NCBI GenBank assembly: GCA_049287565.1
Contig: JBAQGA010000211.1
Span: 1 to 40,898 of the forward strand
DNA from: UBA8522 sp049287565
Lineage (GTDB): Bacteria > Acidobacteriota > Aminicenantia > Aminicenantales > UBA8522
Direction of reading: 5' to 3'
Length of the DNA stretch: 40,898 bases
Shown: piece after piece, positions 1-8,410 of the stretch
Layout of the letters: each line of letters begins with the position of its first letter
How positions within the stretch are numbered: position 1 is the stretch's first letter
The notes under the pieces: generated by a model
What the model was told of the DNA's origin: nothing
The model's input: the letters and a program-made list of their open reading frames with translations, nothing else
Databases searched by the model: none
Translations under genes and position numbers: made by a program

Positions 1-138
1 CGATATCAGCCCGGAAAAGAGGGCGTCAACTTGCTTCACCCCGGGTCCCCGCTTCGCCGGCCCGCACATCACCAACATAGAGAAAGCCATGCCGACGATT
101 GCGAATGTCCGCATCGCCGGTCCCGTCGGAGTTGTCAT
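1..138 (-). CDS. N-terminal fragment of an exported protein, possibly a serine hydrolase
   Basis: The frame is open from an ATG at 136-138 to the left edge, giving 46 residues that begin MTTPTGPAMRTFAIVGMAFS. A hydrophobic stretch ends at the Cys in LVMC (about residues 12-25), so this is a signal peptide, perhaps of a lipoprotein, although the lipobox is not canonical. The following segment (KQVDALFSGLIS) resembles the mature start of secreted beta-lactamase-like serine hydrolases, but no catalytic motif lies inside the window. An AGGA lies directly before the ATG; a second ATG at 112-114 is an alternative start. The gene identity is a guess; the exported N-terminus is seen directly. Confidence 0.45.
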   Translation of the reverse strand, partial: MTTPTGPAMRTFAIVGMAFSMLVMCGPAKRGPGVKQVDALFSGLIS

Positions 139-238
139 TCCTGAGAAATCGTAATTCAGGCATCAGGCAATATCAAGAGAACGCCGGAGACTCGCCGGCC
201 TCAGGAAGATAATCCTCCCGGACAGGCGGGAACACCGT

Positions 239-721
239 TCATTGTCTGTCCCTGACGAATAGGATGCGGGAGGGCCAGCGGGTCCTGATTTTCTCAGTCC
301 GCTCGGCCAGGAGTTTTTTGGGATTGCCCTTGGTAGTTTTGACAAATAGCCCCGCCCGGACAGAGCCGGTGCGCATCTTTTCCAGGGATGCAGAGTGGAG
401 GCAAGCCGCCTGATCGTCGCATTCTGCGCAGTCGCTGATCTTTTTATCCGTCACGCATCCTCTCATCGGGCAGGTATCCCAGCCGCCGCCTTTCCTGCAG
501 CCGGCGCAGAGAGGCGTCGCCTTGAGCGTCTCCAGGCCCTTCAGGAATTCCTTGAAATCGAACGTTTTCGGGGCCCAGTTCTCCAAGTCATAATCCCCGA
601 TGACCTTTTCGTACCGGCCCGTCAGTTCCTTCAACGTGCCGTTGCCGACGATACAGCTTCCACACCAGATCCCGCAGAACCCGACCTGATTTTTCACTCT
701 CCTAAACGCATCCGTCTTCAT
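239..721 (-). CDS. DUF3795 cysteine-rich protein
   Basis: A 160-residue protein with the DUF3795 pattern: FCGIWCGSCIVGNG near residues 15-28, then CAGCRKGGGWDTCPMRGC (about 72-89) and a further CAECDDQAAC cluster. The regularly spaced cysteines suggest binding of a metal or an iron-sulfur cluster in the cytoplasm; the family has no firmly assigned reaction. The ATG at 719-721 has GAGGTG five bases upstream. It stands alone on the minus strand, divergent from the fucosidase gene. The basic C-terminus (KIRTRWPSRILFVRDRQ) lies outside the cysteine-rich core. Confidence 0.7.
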   Translation of the reverse strand: MKTDAFRRVKNQVGFCGIWCGSCIVGNGTLKELTGRYEKVIGDYDLENWAPKTFDFKEFLKGLETLKATPLCAGCRKGGGWDTCPMRGCVTDKKISDCAECDDQAACLHSASLEKMRTGSVRAGLFVKTTKGNPKKLLAERTEKIRTRWPSRILFVRDRQ

Positions 722-918
722 GGGGGCACCTCGAGAATACGACGCTATTCCCTTTGGGGGAAACTATCTGGAATAGATACCACGGAGCCAGAGGGATGGC
801 AACAGCCGGAGATTCCAAAACGTCTTCCGGAACTAGAAACGTCTTGAGTCCGGCGGGATTCTGGTGTAAGAGGAGGGCAATCCGGAATGATCGGAAAGGC
901 GAGAAGAAAGGAAGTCCC

Positions 919-3435
919 ATGAAAAAAAGAACGAGGGCGAGATGTCTTTTTTTGGCAATACAATGTGTGATCGTCCTTGGCATGGGCATGATGGTCGAAG
1001 CCACAGGGGAATCCGTGGGCGGTAAAGAGGCTGCCTCGAGTAGTTGGGAGGATCTTAAGCTCTGGTATAAGCATCCAGCCGCAAAATGGACCGAGGCCCT
1101 GCCGGTCGGAAACGGCCGCCTCGGTGCCATGGTCTTCGGCAAGACCGATGAGGAGCGCATCCAGTTCAATGAGGAGACCTACTGGAGCGGGGGGCCGTAT
1201 TCCCAGACCGTCAAGGGCGGATACAAGGCGTTGCCGCAAATCCAGAAGTTGATTTTCGAGGGCGAATACATCAAGGCCCACAGGCTCTTCGGCCGGCATC
1301 TTATGGGCTACCCCGTGGAGCAGCAGAAATACCAGTCCCTGGGGAACCTGATCCTGAAATTCGCCGCCAAGGATGAAGTCCAGGATTACCGGCTGGAACT
1401 CGACCTCGATTCGGCGATCGTCACCGTAAGCTATGTTCAGGGCGGCCTTCGCTTTGTCCGGGAGGTCTTCTCCAGCCCGGTCGACCAGGTGATCGTCGTG
1501 CGGTTGAGCGCGGACCGGCCGGGAAGCATCGATCTCACGGCCGAGCTCAGGGGCTGCCGCAACGAGGCCCACTCCAATTACGCCACCGATTATTTCCGGA
1601 TGGACGGATACGGCGATGACGGATTGGTCCTCCGGGGAAAATCGGCCGATTACCTCGGAGTCGAAGGCAAGATCAAATACGAGGCGAGACTCAAGGCCGT
1701 GCCGGAGGGCGGCCGAATGGTCGTGGATGAGCCCTATTTGAGGATTTCCGATGCCGACGCGGTCACTTTCTACTTGGCCGCGGCGACCAATTTCGTCAAT
1801 TACAGGGATGTCAGCGGCGATCCCGAGGCCCGAGTGGACGCCGTGCTGGAAGCGGCCGTTGAAAAATCTTATGAAGACATCAAATCGGCCCATATTCAGG
1901 AGCATCGCCCTCTGTTCCGGCGCGCCTCCCTAAAACTCGGCACAGGACCCGCCTCTCACTTGCCCACGGACGAGAGGCTGGCCGTCTTTGAAGGGACCAA
2001 CGACCCCGCCCTGGCGGCGCTCTGTTTCCAGTTCGGCCGCTACCTGCTCATCTCCTCCTCCCGGCCGAGTACCCAGCCGGCGAACCTCCAGGGCATTTGG
2101 AACGAATCGATGAACCCCTCCTGGGACTCGAAATACACGACCAACATCAACACCGAGATGAACTACTGGCCGGCCGAGGTCGGAAACTTGAACGAGTGCG
2201 CGGAGCCGCTCTTCCGGATGATCAGGGAATTGACCGACCAGGGCCGGGAGGTCGCCCGCGAGCATTACGCCGCCGCCGGCTGGGTCTTCCACCAGAATAC
2301 CGACCTCTGGCGGGTGGCCGCGCCCATGGACGGGCCGGATTGGGGGGCGTTCACGGCCGGGGGAGCCTGGCTGTGCACCCATCTCTGGGAGCACTATCTC
2401 TTCACCGGAGATGCCGAATTCCTGCGGGATGCTTATCCGGTGATGAAAGGATGTGTCGAGTTCTTCCTGGATTTTTTGGTCGAGCACCCGAAATACGGCT
2501 GGCTGGTCACCAACCCTTCGACCTCGCCCGAGAATTTTCCTGCCCGGCCGGGAAACGACCCGTTCTATGACGAGGTCTGTGCCTGGATGAGCCCGGGGAC
2601 GACCATCTGTGCCGGCTCGACGATCGACCTGCAGATCCTAAGCGATCTCTTTGGCTACGTCGCGGAAGCAGCCAAGATCCTGGATGTCGACCAGGAATTC
2701 GCTAAGAAGGTGCTGGAAAAACGGGTACGGCTGGCGCCCCTGCAGATCGGGGAAAATGGCGACCTCCAGGAGTGGCTCGAGGATTGGGAGCAGAAAGAAA
2801 AAAGCCACCGCCACATCTCCAACCTCTACGGCCTCTATCCCGGAAATCAGGTCTCTCTGAGACGCACACCCAAGCTGGCAGAGGGCTGCCGGATCGTCCT
2901 GGAGCAGCGCGGTCTCGAGGGCAACGGCTGGGCTTCGGCCTGGAAGATGGCCTGCTGGGCGAGGTTGGGGGAACCAGTGAAGGCCTTGGAGAACTTCAAT
3001 TTCTGCGTTCATAATTACACCCTTCCCAACCTGTTTTCCATCTGTTCTCGGGCCCTCCAGGTGGACGGGGCATTCGGGGTCACGGCGGCGGTCGCCGAGA
3101 TGCTCCTCCAGTCGCATGAGGGAGCGATTTCCTTCCTCCCGGCCATTCCCGAGTCCTGGGGAGAGGGTGAGGTGGAGGGACTTTGCGCCAGGGGCGGTTT
3201 TGAGGTTTCAATGAGCTGGGAAAAAGGATTTTTGAGCCGGGCTCAGATCAAATCGAAACTGGGCCAGACCTGCCGCATCCGGACGGAGCGAAGCGGTGTG
3301 CTCGAAACGGCCGGAAAACAGCCCAGGACCCTATACCCCAAGGATGGGATCATAGAATTCGAAACGACCGCTGGCGGAACCTACGCGCTCTCGTTAGGGG
3401 TGGGAACTTTGGTGGCGACAGAATCGCCGATGTGA
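919..3435 (+). CDS. Glycoside hydrolase family 95 alpha-L-fucosidase (exported)
   Basis: An 838-residue GH95 enzyme expected to hydrolyse alpha-1,2-linked fucose (some members act on alpha-L-galactosides) from glycans outside the cytoplasm. The start at 919 follows GAAAGGAAG and gives a signal peptide (MKKRTRARCLFLAIQCVIVLG); the frame is open further upstream without a better start. The family's catalytic positions are present: the N-I-N pair in TTNINTEMNYW (N409, N411), the general acid in TSPEN (E538) and the aspartate in QVDGAFG (D716). The HRHISNLYGLYPG motif typical of the (alpha/alpha)6 barrel precedes D716. The motif usually reads QIDGNFG, so the Asn to Ala change beside D716 is slightly unusual. 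Length matches the family. The gene is monocistronic, closed by a terminator at 3457-3486. Confidence 0.93.
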   Translation: MKKRTRARCLFLAIQCVIVLGMGMMVEATGESVGGKEAASSSWEDLKLWYKHPAAKWTEALPVGNGRLGAMVFGKTDEERIQFNEETYWSGGPYSQTVKGGYKALPQIQKLIFEGEYIKAHRLFGRHLMGYPVEQQKYQSLGNLILKFAAKDEVQDYRLELDLDSAIVTVSYVQGGLRFVREVFSSPVDQVIVVRLSADRPGSIDLTAELRGCRNEAHSNYATDYFRMDGYGDDGLVLRGKSADYLGVEGKIKYEARLKAVPEGGRMVVDEPYLRISDADAVTFYLAAATNFVNYRDVSGDPEARVDAVLEAAVEKSYEDIKSAHIQEHRPLFRRASLKLGTGPASHLPTDERLAVFEGTNDPALAALCFQFGRYLLISSSRPSTQPANLQGIWNESMNPSWDSKYTTNINTEMNYWPAEVGNLNECAEPLFRMIRELTDQGREVAREHYAAAGWVFHQNTDLWRVAAPMDGPDWGAFTAGGAWLCTHLWEHYLFTGDAEFLRDAYPVMKGCVEFFLDFLVEHPKYGWLVTNPSTSPENFPARPGNDPFYDEVCAWMSPGTTICAGSTIDLQILSDLFGYVAEAAKILDVDQEFAKKVLEKRVRLAPLQIGENGDLQEWLEDWEQKEKSHRHISNLYGLYPGNQVSLRRTPKLAEGCRIVLEQRGLEGNGWASAWKMACWARLGEPVKALENFNFCVHNYTLPNLFSICSRALQVDGAFGVTAAVAEMLLQSHEGAISFLPAIPESWGEGEVEGLCARGGFEVSMSWEKGFLSRAQIKSKLGQTCRIRTERSGVLETAGKQPRTLYPKDGIIEFETTAGGTYALSLGVGTLVATESPM

Positions 3436-3456
3436 GTTGCCATCAGTGCACTGGAT

Positions 3457-3486
3457 GCCGGTTCGCAACGAGTTGGCGTTTTTTTT
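3457..3486 (+). terminator. Rho-independent terminator of the fucosidase gene
   Basis: A nine-base-pair stem, 3457-3465 with 3469-3477 (three G-U pairs), closes a CAA loop and is followed after one G by eight T residues (3479-3486). It lies 22 bases after the GH95 stop codon. Confidence 0.75.
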
Positions 3487-3512
3487 CGTAGTACCGGGTA
3501 AGAGGAGGAGTC

Positions 3513-3637
3513 ATGGATTCGCAATCTCAATCCCAAGCGCTGGAGGCCGTTCGCAAGCTTGAGCGCCGCGTCCGGATGCTGACATACGGATGGCAGGCTT
3601 CGACCGCACCATCCGGGTCTGGGACCTCGACAAATGA
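3513..3637 (+). pseudogene. Gene scar: 5' end of a small ORF joined to a WD40-repeat C-terminus
   Basis: An ATG at 3513 with a strong AGAGGAGGAG ribosome site opens a reading frame MDSQSQSQALEAVRKLERRV, a charged helical N-terminus. It soon loses coding character and, if not terminated, would run into the TolC frame. In another frame, 3590-3637 encodes GFDRTIRVWDLDK followed by a stop, which is the typical end of a WD40 beta-propeller repeat. The simplest reading is an internal deletion that joined the start of one gene to the end of a WD40-repeat gene, with the junction near 3580. Neither part should be functional. Confidence 0.5.
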
Positions 3638-3686
3638 CCAGAAACGTGGGATGCTTTATTTTCTTGATTTTATAAAGGAGGGAAGA

Positions 3687-5243
3687 ATGAGGAAACCTTT
3701 GCTTTTCGCAGGGCTGGTTTTTCTCTGTCCGTTCTTTCTCCAGGCGCAGGAACGGCCGATAGAAAGAGTCGAACTCACACTCAGGGACTGCTTGTTGAAA
3801 GCGTTAGAAGAGAACCTCGATATCGCCGTCCAGGCGATCGAGCCGGAGATATCTTCGTTCTCTCTCAGGCAGCAGAAAGACATCTACTGGCCACAGCTGA
3901 GCCTGGGGTATTTCAACTACAATTACAATTACTTGACGAACTGGGCCGTCCAGGGGGTCAATTATCTGGATAGGACCTATCGCTATAATATCGGCGTGAC
4001 CCAGAAGATTTTCACCGGCGGAGAACTCCAACTTTCCCTCCTCACCTCGAGCTCGGATACGACAAGAGCCCTGACCCTGGTGAACCCGAGCTACAGCGGC
4101 GAGTTTAGCCTGGACTTTACCCAACCTTTATTAAAGGGATTCGGTTCGAAGATGGCCAACATGGAGATCAAAAAGGCGCAAAACCGGCTGGATATTTCGG
4201 TGATCGGGCTGAAGTCGGGCCTGTTGCAGAAAGTCTACGAGGTGGAAGAAGCCTACTGGAACCTCGTCGATGCCATCGAAAACCTGAAGGTTTATGAACT
4301 CACCCTGAGCCAGAGCCAGGAGCGCTTGAGAAGAGAGAAAGAGGGCGCCCGGACCGGAATTAAATCTTCACTGGATGTCTTGCGGACAGAAACGGAAGTC
4401 GCCAACTATGAAAATTCCGTTTTATCGGCCCGCGCCCAGGTCGCCATATTCGAAGACCGGCTGAAAGGCCTGCTGAATTTCCCTCCGGAAGGCTTGGGCT
4501 CCCTCAAAGCGCTGATACCCTCGGACAGTCCGGGCTTGGAGAAGGTCGACCTGAGCTTTGAAGAAGCGCTGAAAACAGCCTACGCGGAAAGTCCCGAACT
4601 GGAAAAATCGCTGAAAGAAATCGAAAGCACAAAGTTGGATGTGAGCTATCAGAAAAACCAGCTTCTTCCTCAACTGGACCTGCGTGCTTCTCTCTGGTAT
4701 CCCGGCCAATCAGGGGACATCTTGGTTTATAAGGATAACGACCCTTATACGGGCGAGGTGGTCGACAAGATCAAAGGGAGCAGGATCGATTCCTTCAAGG
4801 ATGTTTTTAACCTCAAGTACAAGAATTGGTATGTGACCCTCAACCTCACCGTTCCGTTGGATTCGATTTTTTCCAGAGCAGGTCTGGCCCAGGCCAGGCT
4901 CGAGGAGGAGAAAAAACTCCTGGAAAGGAAGAAGCTCGAACAGACCATATACTACGATGTTCTGGAGGCGTACAAGGAGATGAAGAACCGTGAAGAGCAG
5001 ATTGAGACAGCCTTCCGATATCGGGAATTAACGGAAACAAGGCTGAGAGCTGAAGAAGAGAGATACAACCTCGGCCTGGTCGGGAACGAATGGCTGTTCC
5101 AGTATCAAAGGGATCTGGCCACTGCTAGAGTCAGTGAGATCAGAGCCAAAATCAGCTACCAAGTCGCCGTTGCCAAACTTGAAGAAACCATGGGCGTCAG
5201 CCTCAAGAAAAAGGGACTCAAGTTCAAGGAGTATCAATTTTAG
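3687..5243 (+). CDS. TolC-family outer-membrane efflux protein
   Basis: A 518-residue protein of the outer-membrane efflux family, which forms the trimeric channel of tripartite exporters. The ATG at 3687 follows AAAGGAGGG and gives a clear signal peptide (MRKPLLFAGLVFLCPFFLQAQ). The mature part starts with the family repeat opening (LTLRDCLLKALEENLDIAVQ) and contains two long alpha-helical segments separated by beta strands (SLGYFNYNYNYL and TLNLTVPLDSIF), as expected for two structural repeats. It starts the operon that continues with an outer-membrane barrel and a Lol/MacB-type ABC transporter, so it probably supplies the exit channel. No periplasmic adaptor protein is encoded nearby, unlike standard MacA-MacB-TolC systems. 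Confidence 0.85.
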   Translation: MRKPLLFAGLVFLCPFFLQAQERPIERVELTLRDCLLKALEENLDIAVQAIEPEISSFSLRQQKDIYWPQLSLGYFNYNYNYLTNWAVQGVNYLDRTYRYNIGVTQKIFTGGELQLSLLTSSSDTTRALTLVNPSYSGEFSLDFTQPLLKGFGSKMANMEIKKAQNRLDISVIGLKSGLLQKVYEVEEAYWNLVDAIENLKVYELTLSQSQERLRREKEGARTGIKSSLDVLRTETEVANYENSVLSARAQVAIFEDRLKGLLNFPPEGLGSLKALIPSDSPGLEKVDLSFEEALKTAYAESPELEKSLKEIESTKLDVSYQKNQLLPQLDLRASLWYPGQSGDILVYKDNDPYTGEVVDKIKGSRIDSFKDVFNLKYKNWYVTLNLTVPLDSIFSRAGLAQARLEEEKKLLERKKLEQTIYYDVLEAYKEMKNREEQIETAFRYRELTETRLRAEEERYNLGLVGNEWLFQYQRDLATARVSEIRAKISYQVAVAKLEETMGVSLKKKGLKFKEYQF

Positions 5244-5251
5244 TGGCGACC

Positions 5252-5277
5252 CGCTGAACAATACAGCTCTTTCAGCG
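5252..5277 (+). repeat. Intercistronic hairpin after the TolC gene
   Basis: A perfect seven-base-pair stem (CGCTGAA 5252-5258, TTCAGCG 5271-5277) with a 12-base loop begins eight bases after the TolC stop. No T-run follows, so it is more likely an mRNA-processing or stability element than a terminator. Confidence 0.35.
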
Positions 5278-5356
5278 TATATAATAACTGTCTGATGTCT
5301 TTTCAAACGCATGGAAAAGTGGGGCCCGGCGCCGGGTCGAGCGGGGGAGAGCGAGG

Positions 5357-6502
5357 ATGAGGCTGAAGCGAGCCATCGCCCTTTTAGGAGTTGTCATCGC
5401 CACGATCCCGCCTGCATCCGCCCTGACCTGGGGATACAAAGGCCTGATCTCCTTCTGGCTGTTTGATAATTTCGAGCGGTCCTCGGACACCCAGCTCGGC
5501 GGACGCTTCATCCCCGAATTCTCCCTCAGTCAACGGGTCTCGGGTTCATATTCCCTGGATGCGGAATTGTCATTGAACGGGTATGGCGTTGGCCAATTCC
5601 GTTCCAGCGATGATATCCAGACTGAAGGGGAGGTCAAACCCTACCGTTTTTGGCTGCGCTTATCCACTTCCCGGTTCGAGGCCCGCCTCGGGCTTCAGAA
5701 GATCAATTTCGGCTCGGCCTCGCTCCTGCGGCCGCTGATGTGGTTCGACAGCCTCGATCCCAGGGACCCTCTCCAGCTGACCGACGGCGTCTATGGCCTG
5801 CTCGTCCGGTATTATTTCCAGAATAACGCCAACATCTGGGTCTGGGGGCTGTACGGAAACGAAACCGCCAAGGGCTGGGAGTCCATCGCCACTGCCAAGG
5901 ATACCGGGGAATATGGGGGAAGGCTTCAGCTCCCGCTCTTGACCGGAGAGCTGGCCGTGACCTATCACCACCGGCGGTTCGATCTCGTCCCCGGACCGCA
6001 GGCACCGATGTCTCTTCCCGGGGAGCGCGTTCCTGAATCCAGAATCGGTCTGGACGGCAAATGGGACCTCGGGATCGGCCTCTGGTTTGAAGGGACGCTG
6101 ACCCATCAGGAGAGCGACCTCCTGCCGCAGTCATGGCAGCGCGCCTACGCCTTCGGTGTCGATTACACCTTGGGCTTGGGAAATGGGTTGAATATCATGG
6201 GGGAGCACCTTCGGCTGGACCGCAGCGAAAAGGCGTTCAGGCAGGGAGAAGGAGTGGATTTCACCGCGCTCTTTCTCCGCTATCCCGGGAGTGTGTTCGT
6301 TGATCTGACGGCCATATTTTATTATGATTGGAAAGAGAAGGAGTTTTACCGATTTCTCAGCTGGCAGCGGACCTATGACCGCTGGCGTTTCAATATCATC
6401 GCCTTCTGGAATCCGGATGATTTCCTGATCTACCCGACTCAGGCGGGCGCCAACCCGTTTTCCGGCAAGGGGATCCAGCTGATGGTCGTTTTCAACTACT
6501 AG
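5357..6502 (+). CDS. Outer-membrane beta-barrel protein of an ABC export operon
   Basis: A 381-residue exported protein: signal peptide MRLKRAIALLGVVIATIPPASA, then alternating amphipathic strands rich in aromatic residues (FWLRLSTSRFEARLGLQ, LLVRYYFQNNANIWVWGLYG, GELAVTYHHRRF). It ends on an aromatic residue in MVVFNY, a typical outer-membrane barrel assembly signal. The start follows GGGGGAGAGCGAGG. No specific porin family is recognised. It lies between the TolC gene and the ABC transporter genes and 16 bases before the ATPase, so it probably works with that exporter, for example as an outer-membrane acceptor or channel. The function is inferred from position and fold only. Confidence 0.65.
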   Translation: MRLKRAIALLGVVIATIPPASALTWGYKGLISFWLFDNFERSSDTQLGGRFIPEFSLSQRVSGSYSLDAELSLNGYGVGQFRSSDDIQTEGEVKPYRFWLRLSTSRFEARLGLQKINFGSASLLRPLMWFDSLDPRDPLQLTDGVYGLLVRYYFQNNANIWVWGLYGNETAKGWESIATAKDTGEYGGRLQLPLLTGELAVTYHHRRFDLVPGPQAPMSLPGERVPESRIGLDGKWDLGIGLWFEGTLTHQESDLLPQSWQRAYAFGVDYTLGLGNGLNIMGEHLRLDRSEKAFRQGEGVDFTALFLRYPGSVFVDLTAIFYYDWKEKEFYRFLSWQRTYDRWRFNIIAFWNPDDFLIYPTQAGANPFSGKGIQLMVVFNY

Positions 6503-6518
6503 AACGGATGAGGCTGAA

Positions 6519-7241
6519 ATGGAGAATTCGTATCTGATCGAGACGCGAGACCTGGTCAAGACTTATCCCATGGGAGAGCACCAGATCAAGGCCCTGGACA
6601 GGGTCAACCTCAAATTCGAGAAAGCCGAGTTCACCGGCCTGGTGGGGCCGAGCGGCTCGGGGAAAACCACTCTGCTCAACATCGTCGGCTCGCTGGATAC
6701 TCCGACTTCCGGCAGTGCGATGGTCATGGAGAAGAAAGTGGAGGACCTGTCGCAAAAGCAGGCGGCCGCCCTCCGCAACCGCCACATCGGGTTTATCTTC
6801 CAGACTTTCAACCTGCTTCCCGTCTATACGGTATTCGAGAACGTGGAGTTTCCTCTGTTGCTTCTCGATTATTCCGCCGAGGAGCGGCGCCGAATGACCA
6901 TGGACTCGCTGGATTGGGTCGGGCTCGCCGATCGCGCCAAGTCCAAGCCCGCCCAGCTATCCGGCGGGCAGAGCCAGAGGGTGGCCATCGCTCGGGCGGT
7001 CGTTAAAAGGCCGGCCCTCATCCTGGCGGATGAGCCCACGGCCAACCTGGACGCGGAAAGCTCCCACCACATCCTGCAGACCATGGAGCGTCTCAACCGG
7101 GACCTGGGAACCACCTTTGTTTTCGCCACCCATGATCAGAAAGTGATCGATTACTTGCACCGAAAGATAACCCTTTTTGACGGAGCTGTCGCCAGAGACG
7201 AGCGAATGGCACCGCAACGGCCGGGAGGAGAGAAGAGGTGA
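6519..7241 (+). CDS. ABC transporter ATPase, LolD/MacB type
   Basis: A 240-residue nucleotide-binding subunit with Walker A GPSGSGKT (43-50), Q-loop FIFQTFNLLP (about 93-101), signature LSGGQSQRVAIARA (147-160), Walker B LILADEP (167-173) and switch histidine in FATHD. The order and the QTFNLLP sequence place it in the LolD/MacB/FtsE subfamily, which powers mechanotransmission-type exporters rather than classical transport through the membrane. Its stop overlaps the start of the first permease by four bases (GTGA), so translation is coupled. The partners are the two permeases that follow. Confidence 0.92.
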   Translation: MENSYLIETRDLVKTYPMGEHQIKALDRVNLKFEKAEFTGLVGPSGSGKTTLLNIVGSLDTPTSGSAMVMEKKVEDLSQKQAAALRNRHIGFIFQTFNLLPVYTVFENVEFPLLLLDYSAEERRRMTMDSLDWVGLADRAKSKPAQLSGGQSQRVAIARAVVKRPALILADEPTANLDAESSHHILQTMERLNRDLGTTFVFATHDQKVIDYLHRKITLFDGAVARDERMAPQRPGGEKR

Positions 7242-8410
7242 TCATCCCCAAGCTGGCGCTGCGCAATCTTCTGGGAGCCGGGCTGAGAACCTGGTTGAAT
7301 GTGGTGGTGCTTTCGTTTTCCTTTGTGGTCATCATCTGGACGCAGGGCCTTTACAAAGGGATGAACGATCAGGCGGAGCGGGCTTCGGTGGAGGCGATCC
7401 TGGGCGGAGGTCAATACTGGCAAGAAAAATACGACCCGTTCGATGTTCTTTTGCTCGAAGATGCCCATGCGGTCGTTCCCGGCGATCTGCAGGCGATGAT
7501 TGAGACCGGCCGGGCGACGCCCATCCTAATAGTTCAGGGCACTCTCTATCCGAAAGGACGCATCCATCCCGTCCTCATCAAGGGGATCGACCCGGACCAG
7601 AAGCTGCTCTCTCTGCCCACTCATTTCCTGAGGACAGGAGAGGACCGTTTTCCGGCCCTGATCGGGAGTCGCATGGCCAAAAACACCGGCTTGACGGTCG
7701 GGGATACGGTGACCCTGCGCTGGCGTGATGCCAATGCAACATTCGATGCCCGGGACGTGGAGATCGTCCAGGTGATGAAAACGGTTGTCCAAAGCATCGA
7801 TCAGGGGCAGATCTGGATCCCCCTGGACAAGCTCCGCAATTTAGCCGGGATGAAGGGAGAGGCCAGCCTGGTGGTGGTCGCCCCTGGCGCTACCGAGCGG
7901 CCGGCCGTACACGGTTGGGTCTTCCGGGACCTTGAATACCTCCTCAGCGACATCAGACAACTGGTCCAAATGAAGAGCGCCGGAGCCACGATTCTTTATG
8001 TGGTGCTGATCCTTTTGGCGATGCTGGCCATCTTCGACACCCAGGTCCTTTCCATCTTTCGCCGCAAAAAGGAAATGGGCACGCTCATGGCCCTGGGGTT
8101 TACCCGCGGCCGGGTGATCCGGCTGTTCACGCTGGAAGGAGCCCTGCACGGAGTCTTGGCGGCGGTCGTAGCCGCTCTTTATGGGATTCCTTTTTTGACC
8201 TGGTTTGCCCGCCACGGCTGGACCTTGCCTGAAGGAATGGACAGCTATGGGTTCGCCATCGGAGAAAAGCTCTTTCCGGTCTACAGCGTGGGGCTCGTGG
8301 TTGCCACCACGCTCCTGGTCCTGGTGATCACGACCATCGTCAGTTTCCTGCCGACCCGAAAGATTGCCAAGCTGAAGCCGACGGATGCCCTCCGGGGACG
8401 GATGTCATGA
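7238..8410 (+). CDS. ABC transporter permease, FtsX/LolC-LolE type (first)
   Basis: A 390-residue membrane protein with one N-terminal transmembrane helix (about 17-37), a large periplasmic domain of MacB-PCD type (about 45-240) and three C-terminal helices (around 245-270, 295-325 and 345-370). It ends in the family signature LPTRKIAKLKPTDALRG. The loop IFRRKKEMGTLMALGFTRGRVIRLF is the coupling helix that contacts the ATPase in this family. The start is GTG within the stop of the ATPase gene, and its own stop overlaps the next permease by ATGA. It very likely forms a heterodimer with the second permease. Confidence 0.9.
   Translation: MIIPKLALRNLLGAGLRTWLNVVVLSFSFVVIIWTQGLYKGMNDQAERASVEAILGGGQYWQEKYDPFDVLLLEDAHAVVPGDLQAMIETGRATPILIVQGTLYPKGRIHPVLIKGIDPDQKLLSLPTHFLRTGEDRFPALIGSRMAKNTGLTVGDTVTLRWRDANATFDARDVEIVQVMKTVVQSIDQGQIWIPLDKLRNLAGMKGEASLVVVAPGATERPAVHGWVFRDLEYLLSDIRQLVQMKSAGATILYVVLILLAMLAIFDTQVLSIFRRKKEMGTLMALGFTRGRVIRLFTLEGALHGVLAAVVAALYGIPFLTWFARHGWTLPEGMDSYGFAIGEKLFPVYSVGLVVATTLLVLVITTIVSFLPTRKIAKLKPTDALRGRMS

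Noticed and set aside
745..1905. Long open frame on the minus strand (386 codons) opposite the fucosidase gene
   Set aside because: It is the complement of GH95 coding sequence with intact catalytic motifs; its translation has no family features and comes from the high GC content.
5280..5285. TATAAT upstream of the outer-membrane barrel gene, possible internal promoter
   Set aside because: No acceptable -35 element lies 16-18 bases upstream, and the genes fit one operon.
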